DNA of 64,000 bases, taken from assembly GCF_000812865.1 (NCBI RefSeq), contig NZ_JSYL01000003.1:124001-188000 (forward strand). The letters are read 5' to 3'. Below the pieces are notes generated by a model. That model was not told the origin of the DNA and ran no database searches. It saw nothing but the letters and a program-made list of their open reading frames with translations. Below are positions 35,166 to 44,077 of the stretch, one piece after another. Both the position numbers and the translations under genes were made by a program. Numbering within the stretch: the first letter of the stretch is position 1; the number at the start of each line of letters is the position of its first letter. Origin of the DNA: Kaistella jeonii (GTDB lineage Bacteria; Bacteroidota; Bacteroidia; Flavobacteriales; Weeksellaceae).

Positions 35166-37493
35166 ATGAAAAAAACATTACTTACTTTAATTTTTCTATT
35201 GTTTCTGCAATTTGCTTTTGGACAGGTGAGCTTCGTAGGAAATCCAACCTATGGGCAACTTCGAAATTTTGTCTATGATCAAAATGTACCCAATAGGGTG
35301 TATGCAACCACATATATCGATAAAAATATAATGGTTTCAAATGATAATGGGGTAACCTGGAGCGTGTTTTATACTTTACCTTATCCCGCCTATTCACCTT
35401 CCATCAGCAAAATGCATCTTACAAAAAATAATACCGCATTAAGTTTTATACAGTACTTTGGAATTGGTAGTCCTGCTAATAAAGTTGTGGTACTTGATCT
35501 GCAATCCCGAACCACATTGAAAGAATATAGTGTACCACCGAATTTAAATATTTCAGGTATCGCGAATTACAATATAAAAGATGACGGAACATTTAATGTA
35601 GCAACAATGTTTGCTAACGGTGATAGTGATCAATTTTTCTACACAACGAATGGCGGCGCAACATGGACTAAAGTTTATGATGGTGCAAACGATGCAAATG
35701 TTAAAATTAATGATGCAGTGATGGATCCTACAAATGACCAGAAATTATTTGTTGTAAGAAACGGTGGTCCAGGAAATATTGATGGAGGTTTATTGATCAG
35801 TAATGATCGCGGTGCAACCTGGACCGAAAAACTGAATGGGCTTATTCTTCAGTCTATTGCAATTAATCCTCAGAACTCTGACATTATTTATGTAGGTACT
35901 GGTGTAAGATTTATCAATCCAGAGCAGCATCAAGCAGTGTATAAATCTATAGATGGCGGAGTAACCTGGGCAGAAGTAACAGGAATTACCTGGTCAACAG
36001 GTCAAGGAGCATTATTAAACGTTCCCAATATTGAAATTAATCCGAATAATCCGAATCATATTATCGTTTTAGGCGATGAAAGGGTTGCAGTCTCGGTTAA
36101 TGCTGGAGCAACCTGGACCACGACGATGGCAAATGGTTCTGTAGATGGCGACAGTTATTTTTATGGATTTAATGCTGCGTTCAATCCATTTGACAGCAAT
36201 CAGGTTTTTCTTGGTAACAACAGTTTTCCGAAGTTTTCTAGTGATAAAGGAGTAACACTGGTATCGGTCGCAAATCCTTATTTTAATGCACAGGGGAAAG
36301 TAACGGTCATTAATGACGGCGGTACAGATCAACTTTTATATGGTGTTCAATACGGCTACTCCAAAAAAAACTTATCAGATAATACGGACACGCCGATCTC
36401 CGTTTTGCCACGCAATGAAACTCCGGGCAATGTTCAGATTCCGATCACTTACTTTGACAAAAATCTTCCGGGTAGAACTTATTTTCAAGCTTCAGGATTC
36501 GGTGGTGGAAATATCAATGTCAGCAATGACTACGGTGCAACCTCATTTTCCATTTACAGTACTTTTGACATTGGCTTTACCGTGGCAGAAACCGACCCCT
36601 CCAATAGTAACATTGTTTGGTTCTCTACTACAAATGGAGAAACGGCAACTTTATTTAGGTCAAATTTCGCAGATCCAGACAACCCGATCAATGACGAAAT
36701 TTCGCTGCCTACTGGTTCCGGGTCTCTTGTTTCGGGTTTAAAAATAAATCCTGATAACTCAAATGAGATTTTGTTAGCAGTAGAAAATAGACTATTTAAA
36801 ACTATAAATGGCGGAACAAGCTGGTCAGAAATTACTGCAGGTCTGCAAGATTTAGCAGGAAACAATTATATTTTTGACATGGTCCGAAATCCATTGAACG
36901 TTAATCAATATGCTTTAAGTACCAATTTGGGGATTTTTTCTTCTCAAGATGCGGGTAATACATGGACTAAAATTTATAGTGGATTTATCACTAAAGTAGA
37001 TTTTTCTACAAAACAAAATGGACAGATCGTAGCATTTACCAATACTTATTTTGATGCGCCACCGCAAGTAATTTATTCCAGTAACGGAGGAACAACCTGG
37101 AACCAAAAAACGACATCTGATTATTTTAACAGCATTATAATAGATGGTACTGCTAGATTTATAAATGACACAACCGCAGAGGTATATTTAGCCACCTATT
37201 CTTTGGGTATCATAAAAGATGTTTTGAATTTTACGACATTAGGAACAGAATCGAACAACGTTAAAAACGATATATTTATTTATCCAAATCCTGTTCAGGA
37301 CGTACTAAACTTTAAGTTTAAAACCGATAAAACTCAATTCAAAGTTTCTGTTTATTCTGTTGCTGGACAATTGGTTGCAAGTGATCAGAATAAGACAAGC
37401 ATCAATCTTTCCAAATTGACGCCGGGAGTTTATATGGTGAAGATTGATTCGGAAAATGAATCATCAATCATCAAAAAAATAATTAAAAAGTAA
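35166..37493 (+). CDS. T9SS cargo protein with Asp-box (BNR) beta-propeller
   Basis: A 775-residue secreted protein (start at the ATG at 35166; an in-frame ATG-like codon 30 bases upstream would put residues before the signal peptide and lie in the promoter leader). Signal peptide ends FAFGQ. The body contains about nine Asp-box-like repeats of the form SxDxGxTW (VSNDNGVTW, YTTNGGATW, ISNDRGATW, KSIDGGVTW), which form sialidase/sortilin-type propellers. The C-terminal type A T9SS domain is YPNPVQDVLNF, VSVYSVAGQLV, TPGVYMVKI. Catalytic residues of sialidases are not evident. It may be a surface adhesin or a carbohydrate-binding protein. Confidence 0.87.
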   Translation: MKKTLLTLIFLLFLQFAFGQVSFVGNPTYGQLRNFVYDQNVPNRVYATTYIDKNIMVSNDNGVTWSVFYTLPYPAYSPSISKMHLTKNNTALSFIQYFGIGSPANKVVVLDLQSRTTLKEYSVPPNLNISGIANYNIKDDGTFNVATMFANGDSDQFFYTTNGGATWTKVYDGANDANVKINDAVMDPTNDQKLFVVRNGGPGNIDGGLLISNDRGATWTEKLNGLILQSIAINPQNSDIIYVGTGVRFINPEQHQAVYKSIDGGVTWAEVTGITWSTGQGALLNVPNIEINPNNPNHIIVLGDERVAVSVNAGATWTTTMANGSVDGDSYFYGFNAAFNPFDSNQVFLGNNSFPKFSSDKGVTLVSVANPYFNAQGKVTVINDGGTDQLLYGVQYGYSKKNLSDNTDTPISVLPRNETPGNVQIPITYFDKNLPGRTYFQASGFGGGNINVSNDYGATSFSIYSTFDIGFTVAETDPSNSNIVWFSTTNGETATLFRSNFADPDNPINDEISLPTGSGSLVSGLKINPDNSNEILLAVENRLFKTINGGTSWSEITAGLQDLAGNNYIFDMVRNPLNVNQYALSTNLGIFSSQDAGNTWTKIYSGFITKVDFSTKQNGQIVAFTNTYFDAPPQVIYSSNGGTTWNQKTTSDYFNSIIIDGTARFINDTTAEVYLATYSLGIIKDVLNFTTLGTESNNVKNDIFIYPNPVQDVLNFKFKTDKTQFKVSVYSVAGQLVASDQNKTSINLSKLTPGVYMVKIDSENESSIIKKIIKK

Positions 37494-37717
37494 AAAATAG
37501 ATCTTAAATCAGATGATCGTTTCAGCGAGACGGTTATTTTGATTTTATGGTTTTTACAAAAAAATAAGAATATCGCATGTTTTCGTATATAATATTAGTA
37601 TTTTCATTATTTTTGTTAAAATAAAACAAAGATTATTCAATTTTTGTTTTGTTAAAAAAATTGGATTAAATAAACAGAATTGAAATTAAATTGCCTAACC
37701 AATAATTTTTAAATATT

Positions 37718-38482
37718 ATGCTTCATAAATCACTTTTTCTAAAAACGTTATTTCTACTTTCATTTTTAAGTTTTAGTAATGTAATCGCGCAACGACCTTC
37801 CACGCAACCTGTGAGGAACACATTTACCGGAAATTACAGCAGTGAAGGCGACATCAACCAGAAAGGAATTCTAACTTTTGAATTAACCAATACGGGTAAA
37901 AAAATTGAAGGGGTAGCCACTTACAAGACATTCGATGGACAAATTAGTACCGGCGTACTTTCTGTAAATGGATATACAGCTCTGGGCAAAGCTTTCATCA
38001 GGTTTAGAGATCAGCGAGGAAATATAGTAGCAGACGGTGTTTTAAGTTTTAATTCTAACCAAATGATGATCTTTAAACAAACCACAAGATCTTCGCGTGT
38101 GCCTAAAACCAGTGTTCTAAAAAAATCTTTCGGAGACAATTCCCCGCAGCCACCAACTGCCCCGAAAAAATTCAGTGGTAAATATTCAACCACAGGTGAT
38201 GCAAACGGTTCAAATTTTACAATTGAAATGACTGAAAATTTAGGTAAAATTTCAGGAACTGCTAATTATAATGCGGGATACGGTCAGAATAATTCCGGCG
38301 TGTTATCCGTCCTGGGAAATGTAGAAGGAACTAGAGCGTATGTGAAGTTTTTGGATCAAAGAGGAAATATGGTTGCGGAAGGATCTCTTTTCTTCAATTC
38401 TTCTAATGAAATTAGCTTTACGCAAAATTCAAATTCGGTTTTATTACCAATGACGGCGAAATTAAACAAGCGGCAATATTAA
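37718..38482 (+). CDS. Hypothetical secreted protein with two internal repeats
   Basis: A 254-residue protein with signal peptide (ending SNVIAQR). It contains two related modules of about 85 residues. The first has FTGNYSSEGDINQKG, GVLSVNGYTALGKAFIRF and RDQRGNIVADGVLSFNS; the second has FSGKYSTTGDANGSN, GVLSVLGNVEGTRAYVKF and LDQRGNMVAEGSLFFNS. The shared order shows tandem duplication. The modules look beta-rich. Both name and function are unknown. Upstream 224 bases contain no gene but AT-rich inverted repeats. Confidence 0.75.
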   Translation: MLHKSLFLKTLFLLSFLSFSNVIAQRPSTQPVRNTFTGNYSSEGDINQKGILTFELTNTGKKIEGVATYKTFDGQISTGVLSVNGYTALGKAFIRFRDQRGNIVADGVLSFNSNQMMIFKQTTRSSRVPKTSVLKKSFGDNSPQPPTAPKKFSGKYSTTGDANGSNFTIEMTENLGKISGTANYNAGYGQNNSGVLSVLGNVEGTRAYVKFLDQRGNMVAEGSLFFNSSNEISFTQNSNSVLLPMTAKLNKRQY

Positions 38483-38526
38483 TATTTTTTTAAAGATTGT
38501 ATTCGTTTAAATTTTTGATGTTTCCT

Positions 38527-39174
38527 ATGAGCAAATCTGTCAGTGCAAAAAAAATCTTTGAAATCACTGGATTTTTTCTGGGATGGATAAGTGTTGGTTC
38601 GCAATTTATATTGATGATACAAAACAGGCAGGCTGATATTTCCGAAACCATTATTCGTTTTTTTAGTTTTTTCACCATCCTTACAAATATTTTAGTTGCA
38701 TTGTTTTTCACTGCAAAGATTGATAATTTAAAAGGATTTTTCTTTAATTTATTTCGCTCTAAAGGTTCGCTAACTGCCGTTACTACATTCATACTCATCG
38801 TTGGTTTGGTATATCAGTTTATCTTAAGAAAAACATGGCATCCAACAGGACTTCAAATGATCGTGGATGAATTATTACATACTCTTATTCCTCTTTTTAT
38901 GTTGGGATACTGGTTGCTGAACGTTCAAAAAGAAAATCTGCAAATGAAATCCATTTTTAAATGGCTATTATATCCCGTTGTTTATCTAATTTTGGTAATG
39001 ACAAGAGGCTATTTTTCCCATTATTATCCGTATCCATTTATAAACAGAGATCAAATTGGAGTCGAGAAAGTTTTAGTTAACAGTTTATTTATTTTAATTT
39101 TTACAATTTTTGTATTCTTAATTCTTAAATTTATAGGCAACTATATTATTAACCTTAAAACCAAAAAATTATGA
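38527..39174 (+). CDS. Pr6Pr family integral membrane protein
   Basis: A 215-residue membrane protein with about six helices. The N-terminal FEITGFFLGWISVGSQFILMI and FSFFTILTNILVALFF segments and the TWHPTGLQMIVDELLHTLIP block match the Pr6Pr (FAR-17a/AIG1-like) family. The best start is the ATG at 38527; a second ATG at 38518 and a TTG at 38497 are in frame. The stop overlaps the next gene's start as ATGA, so the META-domain gene is coupled. The function of bacterial members is unknown. Confidence 0.8.
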   Translation: MSKSVSAKKIFEITGFFLGWISVGSQFILMIQNRQADISETIIRFFSFFTILTNILVALFFTAKIDNLKGFFFNLFRSKGSLTAVTTFILIVGLVYQFILRKTWHPTGLQMIVDELLHTLIPLFMLGYWLLNVQKENLQMKSIFKWLLYPVVYLILVMTRGYFSHYYPYPFINRDQIGVEKVLVNSLFILIFTIFVFLILKFIGNYIINLKTKKL

Positions 39175-39602
39175 AAAAGTTTAGTCTTTTACTTGTAGCT
39201 GCAGTAACATTTGTACTTGTTTCCTGCATGTCGTCCATTAAGCCCGTGAAAAACCAACTGGCTACTACTCCGTGGGAACTGGAGTATATCACAGGACCAA
39301 GAATTGCTTTTGAAGGATTATATCCGGATAAAAAACCGATAATCACCTTTAATCCAGCGGCGATGAATGTTTCTGGAAACAGTGGTTGTAACGGATATTC
39401 TGCAGATTATAAAATGGCGGGAAATTCCATTTCTTTTGGCGAACCGGGAATGTCGACTATGATGTTTTGCGGCGAAGGAGAACAGGTTTTCCGAAATACG
39501 ATGAAAAAAATCAATAAGTACAGTATTGACGCCAATGGAAAGTTAAATTTAATGATGAATGGTGTTCCCATGATGAGGTTTAAAAGAGCAATCGCCCGAT
39601 GA
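39171..39602 (+). CDS. META domain-containing lipoprotein
   Basis: A 143-residue exported protein with a lipobox (L-V-S-C, Cys19). Residues about 25-140 form a META domain: WELEYITGP, NVSGNSGCNGYSADY, GMSTMMFCGEGEQVF and MNGVPMMRFKR. META domains occur in heat-inducible HslJ-like envelope proteins. Start and stop overlap both neighbours by 4 bases (ATGA), an unusually tight arrangement that argues for one translationally coupled operon. Confidence 0.88.
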   Translation: MKKFSLLLVAAVTFVLVSCMSSIKPVKNQLATTPWELEYITGPRIAFEGLYPDKKPIITFNPAAMNVSGNSGCNGYSADYKMAGNSISFGEPGMSTMMFCGEGEQVFRNTMKKINKYSIDANGKLNLMMNGVPMMRFKRAIAR

Positions 39603-40390
39603 AAATATTAACTAGTTTCAGCTTCTTCATTGTAATGGTTTCCAGTATTTCTTGTAGTGTCATTACAAAAAGTCCTGCTGAAAATGTAGGAATATCTGAA
39701 TCAAATTCTTCTGAAACTTCCGCAAATACTTCTCAAAATATTTACTTTAAAGGATCAGGAAATGAACCTTTCTGGAATGTGGAAATCTCTGAAGGACAGA
39801 TTAAATTGAAAACAATTACTGAGTCTATTGTAGCTCCTTCTGTAGAAGCAATTATTGCGGCAGATCATAATGTGAAACTATATAGGACACAGACTGCAAA
39901 TAATGATATTATCAATATCCAGATCGTTCAGAATAAATGTACCAATGCAATGTCTGGGGAAGTTTCTTCGTATTCAGTATCTGTAGAATATCAAAAATAT
40001 GGCGATAGTAAAATGAGTAAACTTGAAGGTTGTGGCAATTATATTACAGATTATCGGTTAAACGATATTTGGGTTTTAGAAACACTTGATGGAAATAAAG
40101 TGGAATTAAAGAACTTCCAAAACAAGTTGCCTTCTATGGAAATAAATTCAGCAACTAATTCATTTTCTGGATTTTCCGGTTGCAACAGAATGAATGGGCA
40201 ACTTTTTTTTGAAAAAGGTTTACTGCGATTTACAGATATTACAACTACAAAAATGATGTGCGACCCGAATAACCAAGAAAATGCTTTTCTAAAAGCCATG
40301 AAAAGTACAACAACTTACAAAATAGAAAATAACCGACTTTGGCTTTCTAATCCTTCAGGATTAATGTTAATATTTAAAAAAATAGATTAA
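39599..40390 (+). CDS. META domain lipoprotein with N-terminal COG3650-like domain
   Basis: A 263-residue exported lipoprotein (S-I-S-C lipobox, Cys20). Residues about 45-150 contain YFKGSGNEPFWNVEIS and a Cys pair (NKCTNAMSG, EGCGNY), as in COG3650-type proteins often fused to META domains. Residues about 160-262 form the META domain (IWVLETLDGNKVEL, FSGFSGCNRMNGQ, TTTKMMCD, LMLIFKK). It is the second META gene in a row. The ATGA overlap with the previous gene couples their translation. Confidence 0.88.
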   Translation: MKILTSFSFFIVMVSSISCSVITKSPAENVGISESNSSETSANTSQNIYFKGSGNEPFWNVEISEGQIKLKTITESIVAPSVEAIIAADHNVKLYRTQTANNDIINIQIVQNKCTNAMSGEVSSYSVSVEYQKYGDSKMSKLEGCGNYITDYRLNDIWVLETLDGNKVELKNFQNKLPSMEINSATNSFSGFSGCNRMNGQLFFEKGLLRFTDITTTKMMCDPNNQENAFLKAMKSTTTYKIENNRLWLSNPSGLMLIFKKID

Positions 40391-40417
40391 TAAAAAACAA
40401 TTTAAAAAACAATAATT

Positions 40418-40891
40418 ATGAAAAAATTAATGATCTTATCACTGTTTGTGCTTACTATGATCGCATGTAAGAATGATAAAAAAACAGAAGTTGCAACACA
40501 AACTGCAACAGAAAACCCCGTAAGAGCCGAAACTTCGACTGCAGTTTTGGAGCTAGGTTGTTATGAATACAACAAAGACGGAAATAATGTGAAAATGGAA
40601 ATTACCAAAGTTGCCGATGAGGTAACGGGAAATTTGAATACGGCATACTCCGGAAAAGATTCTAACAAAGGGACTTTCGTAGGGAAACTAAATGGGGACA
40701 AACTTATAGGGACCTACACTTTTAATTCTGAAGGAAAATCAAGTTCCAGAGAAATTGCTTATCAATTAAAAGATGATCAACTGATCGAAGGTTACGGAGA
40801 TTTAGACGACACCGGAACCAAATTTAAAGATGTAAATACGATTAAATATACTTCTACAACACCTTTGGTAAAAGTAGATTGTGCAAAATGA
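40418..40891 (+). CDS. Hypothetical lipoprotein, probably truncated by an in-frame TGA
   Basis: A 157-residue lipoprotein (M-I-A-C lipobox, Cys17) with one beta-rich domain (LELGCYEYNKDGNNVKMEI, GNLNTAYSGKDSNKGTFVGKLNGDKLIGTY). The TGA at 40889-40891 is in the same frame as a downstream open stretch that continues to 41194. Together they would make a 258-residue protein. The downstream part ends in KLIAWKGYVLQKSGKAIFGG, which looks like a normal C-terminal module. I therefore read this as the 5' part of a recently broken gene. A short native protein is possible. Confidence 0.7.
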   Translation: MKKLMILSLFVLTMIACKNDKKTEVATQTATENPVRAETSTAVLELGCYEYNKDGNNVKMEITKVADEVTGNLNTAYSGKDSNKGTFVGKLNGDKLIGTYTFNSEGKSSSREIAYQLKDDQLIEGYGDLDDTGTKFKDVNTIKYTSTTPLVKVDCAK

Positions 40892-41194
40892 GCAGCAGAT
40901 TGTTTGTTTAAAAATGGACAAAGTTTTTCCAATTTAAAACAAACATGTTTAGAACTATCTACTCTAAACATTAAATTGAATCCTTTAAAAGATGGTGCAT
41001 TAACTAAAGGAAATGTTTCTTATGTCTTATTTGACGATAAAAGAAATGAAGCAGAAATCTTTTTGCCTTTTCAAGACAAAGGGATAGTTTTAAAAAAGAC
41101 CGCCGAGGGAAATTGGAGCAACGGAGAATATAAATTAATCGCCTGGAAAGGATATGTTCTTCAAAAATCCGGCAAAGCAATTTTTGGAGGATGA
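40892..41194 (+). pseudogene. 3' part of the lipoprotein gene broken at the TGA 40889-40891
   Basis: In frame with the preceding lipoprotein after its TGA. It encodes about 100 residues beginning AADCLFKNGQSFSNLKQTC, with a DxDKRNEAEIFLPF-like middle and a clean stop at 41194. The only start-like codon is a TTG at 40904. There is no promoter, and two cysteines resemble those of the upstream half. It is best read as the stranded C-terminal module. Confidence 0.6.
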
Positions 41195-41336
41195 AGTTGA
41201 TGCCAATGGTCATCAATAATAACGGTTTTTTATTTCTGTTGGCGAGCATCATATGCAAAACTTAATACTGTCATAAACTAAATTTGAAGGCTAAAAACCT
41301 CGATAAAAAATTCATTTCACTTTTAGAAATGCTACA

Positions 41337-41876
41337 TTAGGTGCTAGCTTTTTTACGTTTACTCGATGAAAAAAGATATGCGTATACATTAAAGTCTTTA
41401 TGATTAAAGTTAAAATTGCCTACTTTTTTAATCCCCATTTTTTCGTGAGCTCTTAACGAAGCTTTATTGTCATTTTGAATGAAGAGAATTCCTTCCCGAT
41501 TTGGTTCTTGAAGCAAAAGTTCTTGAAACATAAGTTGCGCTAAACCTTTACCCCGTTGTGTTTTACTGACACAAACGGGACCATAAATGTATGAATCCAT
41601 ATTCCCTGCGTACGATGTTAACATAGCATCAACAATGGGAACATTCCTTTTTTTATGAACCGCTTGCGATGTTGCCAAAAGAAAACCTACAATTTCATCA
41701 TTTACAAGAGCGACAATTTGAGGCATATCTGTCATCATTTCTTCAATTTCATTTACATCCAATTCTCCTGACAATGTTCCTCCTTGTGATTTTTGATTTT
41801 CAGCTTGAAGTTTAGCGATTCCTTTTAAATCATTTGAGTTTGCTATTTTTATGATAATATTTTCGGTTGTAACCAT
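41337..41876 (-). CDS. GNAT family N-acetyltransferase
   Basis: A 179-residue acetyltransferase with the acetyl-CoA-binding motif A (GPVCVSKTQRGKGLAQLMFQELL; Q/R-x-x-G-x-G/A pattern) and motif B (ILFIQNDNKASLRAHEKMGI). The N-terminus (IIKIANSNDLKGIAKLQAEN) is typical of the family. The acceptor is unknown. The gene stands alone with a gap of 278 bases to the NUDIX gene. The C-terminus is basic. Confidence 0.88.
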   Translation of the reverse strand: MVTTENIIIKIANSNDLKGIAKLQAENQKSQGGTLSGELDVNEIEEMMTDMPQIVALVNDEIVGFLLATSQAVHKKRNVPIVDAMLTSYAGNMDSYIYGPVCVSKTQRGKGLAQLMFQELLLQEPNREGILFIQNDNKASLRAHEKMGIKKVGNFNFNHKDFNVYAYLFSSSKRKKAST

Positions 41877-42010
41877 AATTTATTAAGTTAACAGAAATAT
41901 CTTTTTTAGGTTTTCATTTTACAATGTTTAGATGATTAAATCTCTAATGGTGCGGCAAGGTTTAGTATTAGTTAGGTATTTCAGTTGGAGGGCACTTTTT
42001 ATAAAAGGTA

Positions 42011-42112
42011 TTGGTAAATAATCAAAATGAGATATTAGCAAAAATCTTTAAGATAGGAACTGACGTAGAAGGTGAAAATCTGCTACTTTATTTATGCGTT
42101 AATTTTCACTAA
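42011..42112 (+). other. Coding-like remnant in the GNAT-NUDIX gap
   Basis: A short frame begins with a TTG and reads VNNQNEILAKIFKIG, then TDVEGENLLLYLCVNF before a stop. Its composition is protein-like, but it has no start context and no neighbour. In the same gap a GC-richer block (41949-41994) stands out against AT-rich DNA. I cannot tell whether it is a remnant of a lost gene or chance. Confidence 0.25.
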
Positions 42113-42154
42113 AAATTTTCCATGTAATTCTAAGTCTTATTAATAGGATTTCAG

Positions 42155-42667
42155 TTAAAAATTTAAATATTTTTTCAAGAATGATCTTTGCGAATCAAAA
42201 GCAATTTCTTTTAAATTAATCGCATCTTTTTTAAGCCAAACTGTTTCAGAAATCTCCGAAATTTCTATTTCTACCCCAAACTTTTCTTCAACTTCGTACT
42301 CATAAAAGAGATCAATCGTGTTGTAAAGAATATTTTTGTATTCGTAAGTATTCGGTAAACTGGCAAGATACTTTAATCGAGAAATGTCAACTTTCATTTT
42401 CATCTCCTCAAAAAGCTCGCGAACACAGGTTTCTTCTGCACTTTCTTTAGGATCAACAAATCCTCCCGCTAAATCTAATTTACCTTTTTTCGGTTCCTCA
42501 TTTCTTTTGGTAAAAAGAATTTCATCTTTAAATTTAATTAAAACCGCCACTGCTCCTGCAACATTATGAAACAAAACATAATTGCAATTGGAACAGCTCC
42601 ATTTTTTTTCGCCATCCCAGATTAAGGTTTCATGTCCACATTTTGGGCAGAATTTTAAATCGCTCAT
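42155..42667 (-). CDS. NUDIX hydrolase with zinc ribbon
   Basis: A 170-residue hydrolase. The N-terminus has a zinc ribbon (Cys7/Cys10 and Cys25/Cys28). The NUDIX box at about 69-91 is GFVDPKESAEETCVRELFEEM, matching Gx5Ex7RExxEE; the usual Gly after EE is replaced by Lys. This ribbon-plus-NUDIX layout resembles NADH pyrophosphatase (NudC) and related nucleotide-sanitising enzymes. The ATGA overlap with the stop of xerD couples the two genes. Confidence 0.9.
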   Translation of the reverse strand: MSDLKFCPKCGHETLIWDGEKKWSCSNCNYVLFHNVAGAVAVLIKFKDEILFTKRNEEPKKGKLDLAGGFVDPKESAEETCVRELFEEMKMKVDISRLKYLASLPNTYEYKNILYNTIDLFYEYEVEEKFGVEIEISEISETVWLKKDAINLKEIAFDSQRSFLKKYLNF

Positions 42668-43575
42668 TCTACTTTATTCCTTGGATGATAGTTTAAGATC
42701 ACATCGCGCAATTCTTCGTTTTTCAAATGCGTATAAATTTCGGTTGTCGTAATGCTGGAATGCCCCAACATTTCCTGAATATACCGTAGATCTGCACCAT
42801 TCTGTAAAAGATGCGTGGCAAAAGAATGTCTGAAAGTGTGTGGAGAAATTTTCTTGTTGATACCCGCTTTTTCCGTCAATTCTTTGATAATAATAAAGAC
42901 GATAACGCGGGACATCGCAGAACCACGGCTGTTTAAAAATAGTATATCCTCACATCTTTTGTTGATTTTGTACTTTGATCTGATCTCTCGAATATAATCT
43001 TTGATCAATGTTGAGGTGAAAGTGGCCATCGGAACGAACCGAGATTTGTCACCTTTTCCTTCAACCTTTAAATAAGATTCTTTAAAATTAATGTTAGAAA
43101 TCTTTAGATCGATCAATTCGGAGACGCGCAAACCGCAACCGTACAGAACTTCTATCATACAATGATTTCTGCGTCCCAGATCGGTATCCGTATTAATTAC
43201 CTTAATGATGCGGTTAACATCCTCAAAACTTAAGGTATCGGGAAGGTACAGTCCAAGTTTTGGTCCCTCCAGAAGAGTTGTCGGATTATCGGCGCGAACT
43301 TCGTCTTCTACCAAATATTTAAAAAAAGATTTAATGGAAGAAATCCATCTTGCCTGTGATCGCTCACTGAATTTTTTCTTTGAAAGCTGAAAAAGATATT
43401 CCTGAATATTTTCGTACGTTATTTCAAACGGTCCGGTATTTTCAAGTTCAAATTCGGCATAGTCTCTCAGTTTTCTGATGTCTCTTAAATAGGCATCCAG
43501 TGTGTTGTCGGAAAAATTTCTTTCAAATTTTAAGAAATTTTCAAAGTCGCTAATTTTTTCATTCCAAGTCATCAT
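42664..43575 (-). CDS. xerD: Tyrosine recombinase (XerD-like)
   Basis: A 303-residue tyrosine recombinase with an N-terminal SAM-like core-binding domain (about 1-100) and a C-terminal catalytic domain. Catalytic residues are Arg150 (GCGLRVSELIDL), Lys174, His246/Arg249 (HTFRHSFATHLL), His272 (LGHSSITTTEIYTH) and Tyr281. Length and motifs fit XerD of Bacteroidetes, which resolves chromosome dimers at dif. The start may be the ATG at 43575 or the next one at 43572. The 29 bases just before the ATG are a pure GT/CA tract. The NUDIX gene follows with ATGA overlap. Confidence 0.93.
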   Translation of the reverse strand: MMTWNEKISDFENFLKFERNFSDNTLDAYLRDIRKLRDYAEFELENTGPFEITYENIQEYLFQLSKKKFSERSQARWISSIKSFFKYLVEDEVRADNPTTLLEGPKLGLYLPDTLSFEDVNRIIKVINTDTDLGRRNHCMIEVLYGCGLRVSELIDLKISNINFKESYLKVEGKGDKSRFVPMATFTSTLIKDYIREIRSKYKINKRCEDILFLNSRGSAMSRVIVFIIIKELTEKAGINKKISPHTFRHSFATHLLQNGADLRYIQEMLGHSSITTTEIYTHLKNEELRDVILNYHPRNKVE

Positions 43576-43604
43576 TGTGTGTGTTTGTGTTGTGTTTGTG
43601 TGTG
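43576..43604. repeat. GT/CA low-complexity tract in front of xerD
   Basis: Twenty-nine bases of only G and T on the plus strand (TG and TTTG units), CA-rich on the minus strand. They fill the entire gap between the stop of the deaminase gene and the xerD ATG. No Shine-Dalgarno site is present. Confidence 0.9.
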
Positions 43605-44030
43605 TTATTTTAAGTCATCATGTGGTACTTGTAAAATTTCAATTCCGTGATTTTTTAGAAATTCAATTCCTTCGCTGTCCGAATAATGATCTACATAAAC
43701 TAATTTCTTAATTCCCGCCTGTAAAATAAGTTTGCTGCATTCTTTACATGGCGACAAAGTGAGATATAATGTCGCATCTTTGGCCGATTGTGTAGATCCG
43801 GCTAATTTCAAAATAGCGTTGGCTTCTGCGTGTAAGACAAACCACTGGGTTTTTCCGGCGTCATCTTCGCAGCAATTTTCGAATCCTGAAGGGGTGCCGT
43901 TGTAACCATCGGAAATGATCATGCGGTCTTTTACGATTAAGGCACCAACTTTTTTTCTTTTGCAATACGATAAGTTCGACCATTCTATGGCCATTTTCAA
44001 ATACGCTTTATCAAATTTAGTTGGTTCCAA
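43605..44030 (-). CDS. Deoxycytidylate (dCMP) deaminase family protein
   Basis: A 141-residue zinc deaminase of the ComE/dCMP deaminase type. Zinc-binding motifs HAEANAIL and SPCKECSKLI are present. It converts dCMP to dUMP for thymidylate synthesis. The start codon is probably TTG at 44030, because family N-termini begin with a segment like EPTKFDKAYLKMAIEWSNLS; an ATG 36 bases downstream (43994) would remove this. The gene is upstream of xerD, with only a GT tract between them. Confidence 0.9.
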   Translation of the reverse strand: MEPTKFDKAYLKMAIEWSNLSYCKRKKVGALIVKDRMIISDGYNGTPSGFENCCEDDAGKTQWFVLHAEANAILKLAGSTQSAKDATLYLTLSPCKECSKLILQAGIKKLVYVDHYSDSEGIEFLKNHGIEILQVPHDDLK

Positions 44031-44077
44031 AAATATTTTTTTTATGAGTCTATAATTAAATCTAAATAATTCTATAC

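Noticed and set aside
41004-41258. 84-residue minus-strand frame over the lipoprotein fragment
   Set aside because: It is a shadow of the plus-strand module, which shares coding features with the upstream lipoprotein, and has no start context.
43576-43604. CRISPR or repeat array
   Set aside because: Only a short dinucleotide-like tract; no spacer structure.
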